A stretch of 64,000 bases of DNA from Fodinibius sp. Rm-B-1B1-1 (GCF_038594945.1 NZ_JBCFYD010000002.1:1054001-1118000); one strand, 5' to 3'; positions 26,401-35,984 are shown, numbered from the stretch's first letter. The notes: a model not told the origin generated them from the letters alone. A program made the numbers and translations.

Positions 26401-29400
26401 CAGTTATAGATAAGATAACCGGTGAGTTCCTGGATAAACTGCGCCTGTTCACCGCTCAAGTTCAGATGCTCCAGCTCTACATTGCCGTAAATAGCAGCCA
26501 ACTCAAACACGCGATCGGTAGCATAGGGATTATCATATCGATCCCCCATGGCAACAGCCTCCTCACGACTGTGAGCCTTTCCAAGGCCAAAAGTAAGCTC
26601 TTTCTTTTCCCCCGGTCCTAACGTAACCACCCTACGTATGCTCACAATAGGATTTTTAACATTTCCCACAGATCCACTCAAGGTAACTCCCGGATCCATG
26701 GCAGCTGGATTTTGCAATGATCGGTTGCGCCCAATAAACCGACCGCGATCGGTTTCTATCTGAAGGTTATGCGTACCCTCTTCCGATCCATTGCTGGCAA
26801 CGGTATGTACTAACCACATCACCTCCTCCTCTTCAGATCTGGGCCGTCGCTTAGCCAATATAGAATGATGCTCTGGAATAAACTCAGTCTGTACAAATAG
26901 ATTCGAAAAAGCCGGGTGTGCCCGATCTCCCTGCTGGGTATTTAGAACTACTTCAGAATAACTTGTTATTTCTATGCGTCGCTTATTATTAAAGTAATTA
27001 GTTAATGTAATTTTACGAAGCTCGATATCATCTTCAGGCGATACACAAGCCTCCATAAATGATTCGATCCAGTTGTCTACACGGGCTAACTGAATTTTTC
27101 CTGCATGGTACCAAGAATCATAGCGGTCAGCCTTCCGCTTGACCGGTTGATGCCCGACCGACCAATACTCTCCATTATCCAAATCACGGACATAAAAGAA
27201 CAACCCATATGGATCGGTTACTATATCAGAACGCCATCGCGTGAGCATGATATCTCCAGAATAAGAAAACCCGGTACCGGAATGGGTTAACAAAGTCGAA
27301 TAATTACCATTAGAAAGTATATGAGTCCGTGGAGGCGAAGCATCTAAATCCTCAATCCCAGCATGATCAATAATGGAAACCGGGCGTTCCTCTTCTGTGG
27401 GTTCCAACTCAACATCAATCGGACGAGGTTCTTTAATAGGAATACCCCGTGGAATTCGCTCTTGGAGCAGTAACTCACATGCTTTCACCAAGGGATGATC
27501 ATGAAACAGGTGCTGAATAACTTGTTCCTGCAATACATTGGTGAGAGCCAATAAACTCATCCCCTGGTGATGAGCCATATACATTTTTACCAACGCTTTC
27601 TCCCTATCAGTTTCATCCGTTAGCCGACGGGAGGTATAATCTACAGCTTCATAAAAACCATTACTACCCAGAACCCCCTCAGAGCGTAATTTATAGAGAT
27701 TTTCAAAAGCTTCTACCGGCTCTACCATAAGCGCAAGCATACCGGCATATGGTGCCACAACGTAATCCTCAGCCAACCCGCGTCGTAATCCTAATCCCGG
27801 TACCCCAAATGCACGATATTGGTAGTGTAATTCCATATTCAGTACATTATATGCACTCTCTGAAAATCCCCACGGCTTATTTTTCAAAGAGCCATAATTA
27901 CGTTGCCACAAAACAACATTGTCATAGGTATTACTAAGCAGCGTATTTTCATAACGCGACATAAAGAGAAGAGGCATCAGGTATTCAAACATAGTGCCGC
28001 CCCACGACAGTAAAATCTCATTCCGCTCAATACTGGTTAACCGCCTGCTTAACCTAAACCAATGCTCAGGTGACACTTCCCCCTTGGCAATAGCAATGAA
28101 CGACGCCAGCCGAGCCTCACTGGCTAATAAATCATAATAACTATTATCTTGTTGGGCGCGATCAACATTGAACCCAATGCTAAATAGTTCCCGGTCATCG
28201 TCATAAACCAGCGAAAAGTCCATCTGCATCACCAACTTCCTGCAGGTAGCGCTGATGGCAGAAGCCCTGTTTAGCAAGTCGAGATAATGTGTATTTCGTG
28301 GCGATGGATTACTTGTCGGGTTTTCTACAAAAGTATGCTCTTTCTCCGCCCCCTTAAACGCATTAAGTTCTTTAAGTTGATGCTCAATCTGCTGGTTTGG
28401 TCGTTTTAGCCAATCGCTCCATTCCTGATATTTTTGATCTTCAAACGAAATCTCTAATACAACCGGAGCCAATTCGCTAAGCTGATTTGCTTTAAATCGA
28501 AGATCTAAAAGCAATCTTTTCCATTCTGACAATGTATCCGGTGGCCGGTTAGGAATATGTTTACGTAGATCAGCAATTAGACCATCAATTTCTTGAAACA
28601 AAGCATCATACTTGGGAAGATCTTCCAACTCATCCTCCATATCACTTAACACCTGGATCGTATCATTAAGCCCCTTCCAAAATTTAGGGTTGGGATATGG
28701 CAGTTTCGCCAGTTGATTCATAGCCTGTTCAATAACTAATAGCGAAGCCGCTAAATTTCCCGAATCAACGGTTGATATGTAATGAGGATCTAAAACCTCC
28801 CCTATTTGAGTGCTGTACCAGTTATAAAAATGTCCACGATAGCGGTCTAATCGCTCCATCGACTGCATCATATTTTCGAGTTTATCTATCATTTCCGTAA
28901 GAGTCAGGTAGCCCAACTCATAAGCAGCAAAAACAGATGTTAAAGCTAACCCCATATTTGTGGGAGAGGTACGTCCCACGGCTCCTATAAACGGCTCTTC
29001 TTGTACATTATCGGGCGGCAACCACGCATGCTCTTCGTTTAAGTGCTGCTCAAAGAAATGCCATGTTCTCCGTGCATAGTTACGTAATTCGTATTGCTGT
29101 TTTTTAGAAAGAGATTTTTGGGATGATGTTATCGGTCGGCTCAAATAATAATCGAAATATGGAGCTGCCAGCCAGCCCAAACAAACGGGACCGGCAATGA
29201 ACAAAACAGCTTTTGAAAACACCGATACCAACACCAAACAAAACACACCCCAAAATATATTGGGCCACATTTGCTGCCAGTAATCCCAAACTGAACCATT
29301 GGCATGTTTCTTCTCGACCTGGGTTGCTGTCTTCCACTCCAATAGGTTCTTTTGGGTGACAAATAATCGATAAAGTGTTCGGGCTATGGCATCCAGCGAG

Positions 29401-32069
29401 ATATACGCCTGGTGCGGCAAGTTGAGGAAACTCGTAACTGACTGGACGGTATTCATCTTTAAATCAGCACGGATTTTATCCAGATACAAACGCCAACCTA
29501 CGCGCTGTGGTCGTCGAAAAATATCGGTAGAAAAGCTGGAGTAGATCGGGAAAGCCACAATTCCGAATACCGCGGCAGTCCATATTAAAGCTGATCCCGG
29601 CAAGAACAACCATCCTGCCAACAGGAAAATAAGTATCGCTGCAGGAGTTATTGATCGACGAAGATTATCAAAAATCTTCCATTTTGAGAGCCCTGAAATT
29701 GGGTTAATCACCTTTTTACCGTCAACGGATGGAACCTTCCCAAAAAGCCAAAACAATATTTGCCAATCGCCTCGAATCCAGCGGTGCTGTCGTTGTACAT
29801 AACTCAGGTAGGTTGTAGGAAAATCATCGAACAACTCAATATCAGTCAGCAGTGCGGTACGCAGGTAGGTACTTTCCAATAAATCGTGGGACAAAATTCT
29901 ATTATCAGGAAATCGGTTATCGAGTACAGTCTCGAAGGTTTCCAGATCATACAATCCCTTGCCGGTATATACCCCTTCGCCAAATAGATCTTGGTAAATA
30001 TCAGAGACGGCCGTTGTGTAGGGATCAAGTCCCACATTGCCAGAATAAATTTTAGCAAACCTACTTTTATTTGCTGATTTAGGCGGAATAGAAATGCGCG
30101 GCTGCAAAATGCCATATCCGCCGGTAACCATATTTTTCTGGGAATCAATTTTTGGGCGGTTCAAAGGATGAGCGGCTGTACCTATGAGCATTCGTGCACT
30201 GCCTGGCGGCAGCTTCGTATCCGCATCAAGCGTAATAACAAAGGTGACCGGAACTTTCTTTACTGACGCCAGGAAATCTTCATCTGTAACCTTGAAGCTT
30301 GTTTCTGTATCCAGATTTTTTAGCAATCGATTAAACTCTTCGAGCTTTCCACGCTTTCGCTCCCACCCCATCCACTGCTGCTCTGATTCGTTCCACAATC
30401 GCTTACGGTGAAAAAAAAGAAACTTATTTCCATACTTACTGTCATATTGAATATTGAGGCGATTGATCTGCTCGTGGGCGGCTTTCAAAACAGCCTCATC
30501 ATTTTCTTTGCTTTCTGTTTTCGAATCGTGAAAATCCGACAACAGAGCAAACTGAATCGACTCGTTGGCATTCGCCAAGGCACGAATCTCGAGCAGCTCA
30601 AACTGATTCTCAACATCTTTGGGAGAATTGAGTATAGTTGGTACTACCACCACCGTCCGGTATTCATCAGGTATAGAACCTTTAAACTCGAGCTTAGGCA
30701 AAATACGTGGCGGAATAAAAAATGACAGTATCCTGTTCGTCGATACAATCGAAAGTTCTAATGCTGGAAATAGCGCCACTAAAATTGTGAAGAAAATAAC
30801 CCAATGGGGACGATCAATTAAATTTGTAGCAAGACCCACAATACTAATAAGGGCAATAAAATGAATAGCTACCATCGAAAAATAGATAGTAGGATGCTCT
30901 TGAAATTGCTCATGCATCCATTCTGACACCGGTTTTTTGTAGTTGATTCTACGACAAATCTCTTTGTACCCATCACCAATCAAATAATAACCGATATGCA
31001 TTTTTTTGCTACGTTCTGCCGTACCATTTTGAGCAGCACTTTCGGCCAGCATTAAAACATGTTCAGCCACTTCCTGTTCGCTATGTGACGAATAGGTGCT
31101 CAGTTTCTCAACCTTTTTTCGATAGGAATCTCGGGTACTGAAATCCATTTGTGGATATTTATCCGCTGGATCAAGCCGGAGAATACGTTCCACTATTGAA
31201 CAGCTTTCTACAAACAAGGCCCAATCGGTTTCTGAAACTTCGCGCAATGAGGATATTGCATTCTGGATACTAAGATGGAGTCGAGAGGTCTGTTGCGTTC
31301 GACTGCGTAGCTGTTCTTCGAGGTTAGATTCCCAGCGAGAAAATTTATACTCGAACCAACGACGTTCATTTTCAGTCAGCATTCCACGAGCTTGTAATCG
31401 CTGAGCCAATATAATCAAGAAGCGCATGGAATCAGGTTGCTGATCTACAATTTCGGACAGCTTCCGAAGAATGAAACCGGGCTCATCCGTATCCCCGGCA
31501 ATTTTTTCAGTAATTAGGCTATCAATATCATCCTGCATGTTGCGATCCCGGAGCAGTTTTTTACTGCTTTCGGCCAACCTGACGATCAACACCATTCTGT
31601 TCATCAGCGGAACCGACCACATTTCAGCCAAATTTAAAATGTCTACCTCCTGGTAGGCTCTGATTGTATCAGTTGTATTCTCACGGTCAATTGTATTATC
31701 ACTAATCGAAGCCAATAGTTGTATAATTTCGTACGTCCGTGGATAACCTTTGAACTCTCCCTGCGTTAAGCGCGGCAATTTCTTGTAATATGATTCGGGA
31801 AGGTCAGCCTTTAACTGTACAATTTGCTCCTGAATAATGTAGAAATTATCAATAAGCCACTCTGCTGCTGTGCTCAATTCTCGATTTTTTTTGGCTGCTC
31901 GCGCCAATACTCGATAGGTTTCGGTCAGCGTCTCTTTTGCTGAGGAAAGCACACTCCCAATAGGCTGCATAGGTTCAGCCTCAAGCGTAGATTGCTGTAA
32001 TTTAGCAAGTTGGGTAATCTCCTCTTTTAAATATTGTTTATTGAAATGGACCTGCGTTTCAGTTGCCAT
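23421..32069 (-). CDS. cyclic beta-1,2-glucan synthase (NdvB/ChvB-like, GT84-GH94)
   Basis: This giant 2882-residue inner-membrane enzyme makes cyclic beta-1,2-glucans from UDP-glucose. In order it has: a helical N-terminal region; membrane helices near 400-450; a processive GT84 domain with TLDADTKLPPGSARML and RQHRWIRGDWQILF (QxxRW); more membrane helices near 810-870 and 960-1010; a glycoamylase-like middle region (about 1300-1550); and tandem GH94-type phosphorylase modules ending with the catalytic PLIGGGDWNDGMNRVGLKG region. In Brucella and Agrobacterium such C-terminal modules control glucan length. No ndvA/chvA ABC exporter is adjacent. The gene sits in the stress block between DUF5335 and the CheB-like gene, so osmotic or stress control is a reasonable inference. 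Confidence 0.9.
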   Translation of the reverse strand: MATETQVHFNKQYLKEEITQLAKLQQSTLEAEPMQPIGSVLSSAKETLTETYRVLARAAKKNRELSTAAEWLIDNFYIIQEQIVQLKADLPESYYKKLPRLTQGEFKGYPRTYEIIQLLASISDNTIDRENTTDTIRAYQEVDILNLAEMWSVPLMNRMVLIVRLAESSKKLLRDRNMQDDIDSLITEKIAGDTDEPGFILRKLSEIVDQQPDSMRFLIILAQRLQARGMLTENERRWFEYKFSRWESNLEEQLRSRTQQTSRLHLSIQNAISSLREVSETDWALFVESCSIVERILRLDPADKYPQMDFSTRDSYRKKVEKLSTYSSHSEQEVAEHVLMLAESAAQNGTAERSKKMHIGYYLIGDGYKEICRRINYKKPVSEWMHEQFQEHPTIYFSMVAIHFIALISIVGLATNLIDRPHWVIFFTILVALFPALELSIVSTNRILSFFIPPRILPKLEFKGSIPDEYRTVVVVPTILNSPKDVENQFELLEIRALANANESIQFALLSDFHDSKTESKENDEAVLKAAHEQINRLNIQYDSKYGNKFLFFHRKRLWNESEQQWMGWERKRGKLEEFNRLLKNLDTETSFKVTDEDFLASVKKVPVTFVITLDADTKLPPGSARMLIGTAAHPLNRPKIDSQKNMVTGGYGILQPRISIPPKSANKSRFAKIYSGNVGLDPYTTAVSDIYQDLFGEGVYTGKGLYDLETFETVLDNRFPDNRILSHDLLESTYLRTALLTDIELFDDFPTTYLSYVQRQHRWIRGDWQILFWLFGKVPSVDGKKVINPISGLSKWKIFDNLRRSITPAAILIFLLAGWLFLPGSALIWTAAVFGIVAFPIYSSFSTDIFRRPQRVGWRLYLDKIRADLKMNTVQSVTSFLNLPHQAYISLDAIARTLYRLFVTQKNLLEWKTATQVEKKHANGSVWDYWQQMWPNIFWGVFCLVLVSVFSKAVLFIAGPVCLGWLAAPYFDYYLSRPITSSQKSLSKKQQYELRNYARRTWHFFEQHLNEEHAWLPPDNVQEEPFIGAVGRTSPTNMGLALTSVFAAYELGYLTLTEMIDKLENMMQSMERLDRYRGHFYNWYSTQIGEVLDPHYISTVDSGNLAASLLVIEQAMNQLAKLPYPNPKFWKGLNDTIQVLSDMEDELEDLPKYDALFQEIDGLIADLRKHIPNRPPDTLSEWKRLLLDLRFKANQLSELAPVVLEISFEDQKYQEWSDWLKRPNQQIEHQLKELNAFKGAEKEHTFVENPTSNPSPRNTHYLDLLNRASAISATCRKLVMQMDFSLVYDDDRELFSIGFNVDRAQQDNSYYDLLASEARLASFIAIAKGEVSPEHWFRLSRRLTSIERNEILLSWGGTMFEYLMPLLFMSRYENTLLSNTYDNVVLWQRNYGSLKNKPWGFSESAYNVLNMELHYQYRAFGVPGLGLRRGLAEDYVVAPYAGMLALMVEPVEAFENLYKLRSEGVLGSNGFYEAVDYTSRRLTDETDREKALVKMYMAHHQGMSLLALTNVLQEQVIQHLFHDHPLVKACELLLQERIPRGIPIKEPRPIDVELEPTEEERPVSIIDHAGIEDLDASPPRTHILSNGNYSTLLTHSGTGFSYSGDIMLTRWRSDIVTDPYGLFFYVRDLDNGEYWSVGHQPVKRKADRYDSWYHAGKIQLARVDNWIESFMEACVSPEDDIELRKITLTNYFNNKRRIEITSYSEVVLNTQQGDRAHPAFSNLFVQTEFIPEHHSILAKRRPRSEEEEVMWLVHTVASNGSEEGTHNLQIETDRGRFIGRNRSLQNPAAMDPGVTLSGSVGNVKNPIVSIRRVVTLGPGEKKELTFGLGKAHSREEAVAMGDRYDNPYATDRVFELAAIYGNVELEHLNLSGEQAQFIQELTGYLIYNCELLRADENILKQNRKTQSALWAHGLSGDVPILAYHIDDKKFIREVTLLLKAHQFWRQRGLKIDLVFINDHPPSYVNELQELIHQQIQHTSEHYANRDKGGIFILRGDEMSREDQILIDTVAHVVLKGKLPSLQQLKRVISVKPTTTDKIYHPVTTVASKNGSSEIADNLLFYNDYGGFSANGKEYIITICSDPDSGVLVFPPAPWINVITNPQFGFLTTEKGSSYTWSRNSRENKLTPWSNDAITDPSGEAIYLRDEKEQLFWSPLPQPVPGSSFYKVCHGHGYSTYSSKTLNISQELTTWVDKDKPIKFMRLQLVNEDLMDKELTLFRYIDWVLGIFREDATRHIFTTVDESLHAIFARNYYNNEFAGRVAFAGFFANKGVENISFSADRSGFIGRNNSLAHPEAVVHGEELNARFGIGFESCGASKCSFTLKSGESIALTFYLGEVESEEEAQKIISGLQSQNAVTSSLSDVKAFWRTMLEGVQVKTPEPDINILMNGWLEYQNIACRMWGRSGFYQAGGAFGFRDQLQDATAACYLAPQLTREQILLHAAHQFEEGDVLHWWHPPTDRGIRSLITDDLLWLPYVTAFYIAHTGDEAVLEEEVSFLTGRSLYEGEHEAYLHPEVSGEQASLYEHCCRTIDRSLTEGPHGLPLIGGGDWNDGMNRVGLKGKGESVWLGFFLYAILTDFIPFVESKEDSKRLRKYQAYQKKLRKRLNNEGWDGNWYRRAYYDDGTPLGSAQNDECRIDLIAQAWSVISGAGTPSKVAKALQSAEQELVFEEEGMIKLLTPAFDQTDKNPGYIKGYIPGVRENGGQYTHAALWLIKAFAESGKMEKAISFMKMLLPINHARKKIDVERYQVEPYTVAADIYGEPPLIGMGGWTWYTGSAGWMYRVILESILGIKIVGGDRLNITPCLHPNWKRYECCIKNIFPDSELVVQVHNPDKLSEGDFVVTLDGKSISANKRTVQCKIPNTPGQHLLKIDVHPSIKGGT

Positions 32070-32164
32070 ATTCGACTACATTATCCCGACAGTAAATAAC
32101 GATGAGATGTGACTTAAATACACACATCTACAAACTATTTCTGCCCGTTTTTTAAGGTTGATAT

Positions 32165-32491
32165 TTATCGTATGTCGATGATGCTTCGTTCCCCATCTTT
32201 CCGGATGACCATCATCCCTGTTAGCCAACCACCCTTCTCCTCATTTACATAGATTTCTTTGGGGTGCGAGATGAGGTGATCCATGTTATCAACCTGAATC
32301 TCCAAGATATCGCTTTTGGGGTCGTACGTAATACCTCTCAGCGGCGTCCACCGAATCTCTTGTTGGGCTCCCATATCTTCTGACAGCAACTGAATTTCAA
32401 TATATTCAGGCTGTTCATCTTGAAGATACTTCATTGAAAAGGTATCAAAATACTTTTGCCACTGTTCTTTTGTAATTTTCTTCGACTTCAT
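32165..32491 (-). CDS. DUF5335 family protein
   Basis: This is a small 108-residue protein starting MKSKKITKEQWQKYF. The W..YFD.FS start and the pattern IQLLSEDMGAQQEIRWTPL fit DUF5335. Function is unknown; relatives often sit beside Hsp20 and universal-stress genes. I chose the ATG at 32491 because GAGGGAGT lies just upstream at Shine-Dalgarno distance; the open frame extends 8 codons further to 32515. It lies 116 bp after the P-type ATPase gene and 95 bp before the glucan synthase gene. Confidence 0.75.
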   Translation of the reverse strand: MKSKKITKEQWQKYFDTFSMKYLQDEQPEYIEIQLLSEDMGAQQEIRWTPLRGITYDPKSDILEIQVDNMDHLISHPKEIYVNEEKGGWLTGMMVIRKDGERSIIDIR

Positions 32492-32607
32492 AGTACTCCC
32501 TCTATGACTTAACAATTACCGGATTTCAAAAGATGCGAAAAATCCACCCTTCTTTGTTAAAAGGTGATACCCCTCTGAAATGTCAGTATTTCCACTACAA
32601 CCAACAG

Positions 32608-35337
32608 TTAACCAATGAAGCTTTTTCTCCATTTATTAATCAGTTTGTCAAACTCTCCGCCAATAATCACAAAAGATCCCACGAAAAAAATCATTACCCA
32701 CTGCTCTACTGCAAGTGGAACAGTCCTGAAAGTAGCCTGCATGAAGTCAACATAAAGTAGCGATATATGAGCAAGTAGTGCGGAAAATAAACTCAAGAAC
32801 AAAAATTTGTTAGAAAAGAAATTAAGCGTAAACAAACTCCGATCTAACGAACGACAGTTAAGAACATGGAAAAACTGAAAAACAACCATCTGCGTCATGG
32901 CAACGGTTCGTGCCATATCTAAATTATTGGTTTGTTCCATAGCCCACCAAAAACTATAGAGTGTACCAACCGCTAAAACAAGACCAACACCCCCAAGCCT
33001 TTCCATCAACCGAACCGTTAAAATACCTTCTTTGGGAGGACGTGGTCTACGTTTCTGAATATCCGGTTCACCTGGTTCAAAGGCCAATGCAACATCCTGT
33101 AATCCACTCGTGACCAAGTTAATCCACAGAATCTGAACGGCAATAAAGGGCAGCGGCCAGTTCATCAAAATAGCAACAAAAATAACGATAAGCTCTCCTA
33201 CAGCCGTTGAAAGCAAAAAAAAGGTGACCTTGCGAATATTTGAAAATACAATGCGTCCCTCTTCTATTGCTGCTGTAATCGTAACAAAGTTATCATCCGA
33301 AAGTACCATATCGGATGCTTCTCGTGCTACATCGGTCCCCCCTTTGCCCATTGCAACACCGATATGGGCTGCCCGCAGCGCTGGCGCATCATTAACCCCA
33401 TCGCCAGTAACAGCAACTATATGGTCAACTTGTTTAAGCCGTTTAACAATCCGATACTTATGCTCCGGCGTCACGCGAGCAAATATATTTATGTTCCTTA
33501 GCTTGCGATCAAATTCTTCATCGGAAAGCTGACCCAGCGTCTTTCCTTCCAGTGCCCCCTTCCCATCTGGATCCAGACCAAGCTGGCGACCAATGGCAAC
33601 AGCTGTTTCCTCATGGTCTCCGGTAATCATTATTACCCGGATTCCTGCTTCATGGGCAATTTGTACCGCCTCTATAGCTTCTGGTCGGATGGGATCTTCC
33701 ATACCCTGTAAGCCCGCCAAGACAAAACATTGTTCTTGCACATCTTTTTCAGAAAGCAAATTACTACTACTCCTGCGGTATGCCATTGCCAGCACCCGAA
33801 GCCCTCTGCCGGCCATTTTTATAGCAGCCTTACGTGCTTTCTCCCGATCAATTGAAATTATATGGCCATCTACCACTTGGTGAGAACATTTGTTTATAAC
33901 CACCTCAGGCGCCCCCTTTAAAAAAATAAATCGCCCATCAGCATTCTTGTTTAAGGTTGCCATAAATTGCTTTTCCGGCTCAAATGGTAATATATCTATC
34001 TCATGAAATGACAAATGAACGTCAGAAAGTTGAACTCCTGCTTTAAAAGCCGATACATGCAGGGCTATTTCTGTAGGATCCCCCTGGGGTTCTCCTGACT
34101 CCAAGCCGGTTATATTAGCTTCATTAGCTAATGTGCCAGCAAGAAGAGCGTAGTATAAGCCACTTTCTTTTTTTAATTCGATAGGTCTCCCATCCCTCGC
34201 AACCATCCCCTCAAGTTGGTATCCTGTTTCTGTAGTGGCAAATAGCTGGTTATCCGCCCAAATATGGCGAACCGTCATCTGGTTTTTAGTAAGCGTACCG
34301 GTTTTATCGGAACCGATAACAGTAGTGCTTCCCAAAGTTTCTACAGCTGGTAAATAACGGATAACAGCCTGCCTTTTAGCCATCCTGCTTACACCTATTG
34401 CAAGCGTAACAGTTAACACAACCGGCAACCCCTCGGGAATAGCTGAAACCGCCATCGCAACAACAGTAACAAAGATTTCATCAGGATCCATACTGTAGAT
34501 ATTACCCAGTGCAACAATAATCAACGAAAAGGCCAAAACCAGATAGCCAATCGTATGCCCAAGGTGATCCATTTTTTCCTGTAAAGGCGTTTTTACAATA
34601 CCAATATCGCGTACAGATTTCGCTATTTTTCCTAATTCTGTGGAGCCAGCAATGCGAACTACTACGGCTTTCCCCCGTCCCTTAACCACCGTAGTTCCGG
34701 AAAACACCATATTTTTTTGATCTGCAGGCAATAGTTTTTCCTGATCCAATGGAGTGCTCGTCTTATGAATAACCGCAGACTCACCGGTAAGAGCCGATTC
34801 ATCTACTTCCAACCCTTTAACAGAAAGCAAACGCATATCAGCAGATACTCTGCCACCTGAACTAAGCAGTACGATATCACCGGGTACCAATTCACTACCT
34901 GGAACTTCCAGTTCTTTACCCTCACGAATGACATGGGCTTTCGGAATACCTAATTTTGTGAGGGATCGAATTGCTGATTGTGATTTCCTTTCCTGTATAT
35001 AACCTATAATAGCATTCAACAAAACAGCAATCACAATTATGATAGAATCAAAATAATCCTGCAAAAGTAGTGTCACAAATGCCGCCCCCAATAAGATATA
35101 AATCAGGGGGTCTTTGAACTGATGCATGGCTATCTGCCATCGTGTAACCTCCTTTTCAGTCTCAATAATATTAGGTCCCCAGTAACTCACCCTCTTTCGT
35201 ACTTCTTGCCGGCTAAGACCTTGTTCGGAAGAAGTCTCTAATAGATTGCATAACCGATCTGGTTCCAATTTATACCACTGCTGATTGATGTCCCCTTCCA
35301 CCGGTTTCTCCATCTCGTTTTTATCTATACCATACAT
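32608..35337 (-). CDS. P-type (P2A/CtpF-like) cation-transporting ATPase
   Basis: This inner-membrane pump of 909 residues has a cation-ATPase N-terminal domain, the actuator motif VDESALTGESA, phosphorylation motif SDKTGTLTKNQM, hinge VTGDGVNDAPALRAAHIG and about ten membrane helices. M4 keeps the Ca-pump motif AIPEGLP, but M5 reads STAVGE (SERCA SSNVGE) and M6 reads NLVTSGLQD (SERCA NLVTDGL). The classical Ca-binding Asn768 and Asp800 are therefore Ala and Ser. The ion is therefore uncertain (Ca2+, Na+, K+ or Mg2+); CtpF-like is the closest label. The gene follows hsp20 beyond a terminator and has its own upstream inverted repeat. Confidence 0.9.
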   Translation of the reverse strand: MYGIDKNEMEKPVEGDINQQWYKLEPDRLCNLLETSSEQGLSRQEVRKRVSYWGPNIIETEKEVTRWQIAMHQFKDPLIYILLGAAFVTLLLQDYFDSIIIVIAVLLNAIIGYIQERKSQSAIRSLTKLGIPKAHVIREGKELEVPGSELVPGDIVLLSSGGRVSADMRLLSVKGLEVDESALTGESAVIHKTSTPLDQEKLLPADQKNMVFSGTTVVKGRGKAVVVRIAGSTELGKIAKSVRDIGIVKTPLQEKMDHLGHTIGYLVLAFSLIIVALGNIYSMDPDEIFVTVVAMAVSAIPEGLPVVLTVTLAIGVSRMAKRQAVIRYLPAVETLGSTTVIGSDKTGTLTKNQMTVRHIWADNQLFATTETGYQLEGMVARDGRPIELKKESGLYYALLAGTLANEANITGLESGEPQGDPTEIALHVSAFKAGVQLSDVHLSFHEIDILPFEPEKQFMATLNKNADGRFIFLKGAPEVVINKCSHQVVDGHIISIDREKARKAAIKMAGRGLRVLAMAYRRSSSNLLSEKDVQEQCFVLAGLQGMEDPIRPEAIEAVQIAHEAGIRVIMITGDHEETAVAIGRQLGLDPDGKGALEGKTLGQLSDEEFDRKLRNINIFARVTPEHKYRIVKRLKQVDHIVAVTGDGVNDAPALRAAHIGVAMGKGGTDVAREASDMVLSDDNFVTITAAIEEGRIVFSNIRKVTFFLLSTAVGELIVIFVAILMNWPLPFIAVQILWINLVTSGLQDVALAFEPGEPDIQKRRPRPPKEGILTVRLMERLGGVGLVLAVGTLYSFWWAMEQTNNLDMARTVAMTQMVVFQFFHVLNCRSLDRSLFTLNFFSNKFLFLSLFSALLAHISLLYVDFMQATFRTVPLAVEQWVMIFFVGSFVIIGGEFDKLINKWRKSFIG

Positions 35338-35358
35338 AAGTTAGCGCTCTGCTATCTC

Positions 35359-35381
35359 TGATAGTATTAACTATACTATCA
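35359..35381. promoter_or_regulatory. inverted repeat upstream of the cation ATPase gene
   Basis: TGATAGTA (35359-35366) and TACTATCA (35374-35381) are perfect 8-bp inverted arms with a 7-bp AT spacer, starting 22 bp before the ATPase ATG. It may be an operator or a 5'-UTR hairpin. It differs from the GGGA..TCCC palindromes found elsewhere in this block. Confidence 0.4.
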
Positions 35382-35445
35382 AATTATCACATCCCAATAG
35401 TTTAAATGTATACATTCCTTCATTATTGACCTATATACACATCAA

Positions 35446-35480
35446 ATAAAAAAGGGCCGCGTTTTAACGCAGCCCTTTAA
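35446..35480 (-). terminator. intrinsic terminator of hsp20
   Basis: On the minus strand AAAGGGC-t-GCGTT pairs with AACGC-g-GCCCTTT (35451-35478 on the + strand), followed by a run of T residues. It lies 18 bp after the hsp20 stop and separates hsp20 from the ATPase gene. Confidence 0.85.
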
Positions 35481-35497
35481 AAGTCACGAAAAAATTC

Positions 35498-35950
35498 CTA
35501 TTCAATGGGAACTGTTTTTCTCTTGCTCTTTTCGGCTTTGGGAACCGTTATTTTCAATATTCCATCTTTAAATGTGGCTTTTACCTTGTCTTCCAAAATA
35601 GAAGTAGGTAAAATAATAGACCGTTTAAATGCACCGTATGAACGCTCGCTTCGCAAGTAACCCGGGCGCTCTTCTTTTTTGTCATGCTTACGTTCCCCCT
35701 CAACTGAAAGGACATTATCCTGGCAATTGATTTGAATATCCTTCTTGGTTAGTCCGGGAAGCTCAACTTCAAGTAGGTATTCATTGTCAGTTTCCATCAT
35801 ATCCGTAATGGGAGTCCACATTGACATACCTGTTTCTGGTTCATCAAGTCGCCAGCTAAAGGGAATTAATTCATTAAAAATACGGTCCATTTCTCTTCGC
35901 AAATTACTTACCGGGGCAGCAGATGGTTGATATCGGGTTAGTTGCTTCAT
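35498..35950 (-). CDS. Hsp20/alpha-crystallin small heat-shock protein
   Basis: This 150-residue ATP-independent holdase binds unfolding proteins in the cytosol. The alpha-crystallin domain covers about residues 45-140: NEYLLEVELPGLTKKDIQ, NVLSVEGERKHD, RSERSYGAFKRSIILP and FKDGILKITVPKAE. The tail KRKTVPIE carries the IxI-like end. The ATG at 35950 has a strong AGGAGT Shine-Dalgarno. A GGGA..TCCC palindrome (35985-35998) sits in the promoter region, matching sites upstream of the two-component genes. It has its own terminator, so it is a single-gene transcript. Confidence 0.95.
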   Translation of the reverse strand: MKQLTRYQPSAAPVSNLRREMDRIFNELIPFSWRLDEPETGMSMWTPITDMMETDNEYLLEVELPGLTKKDIQINCQDNVLSVEGERKHDKKEERPGYLRSERSYGAFKRSIILPTSILEDKVKATFKDGILKITVPKAEKSKRKTVPIE

Positions 35951-35984
35951 AGTTACTCCTATTTTAAATTTTATATTTGTTATT

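Noticed and set aside
32533-32760. 75-codon rightward ORF at the end of the ATPase gene
   Set aside because: It runs antisense over the 3' end of the ATPase gene and has no signal or family match.
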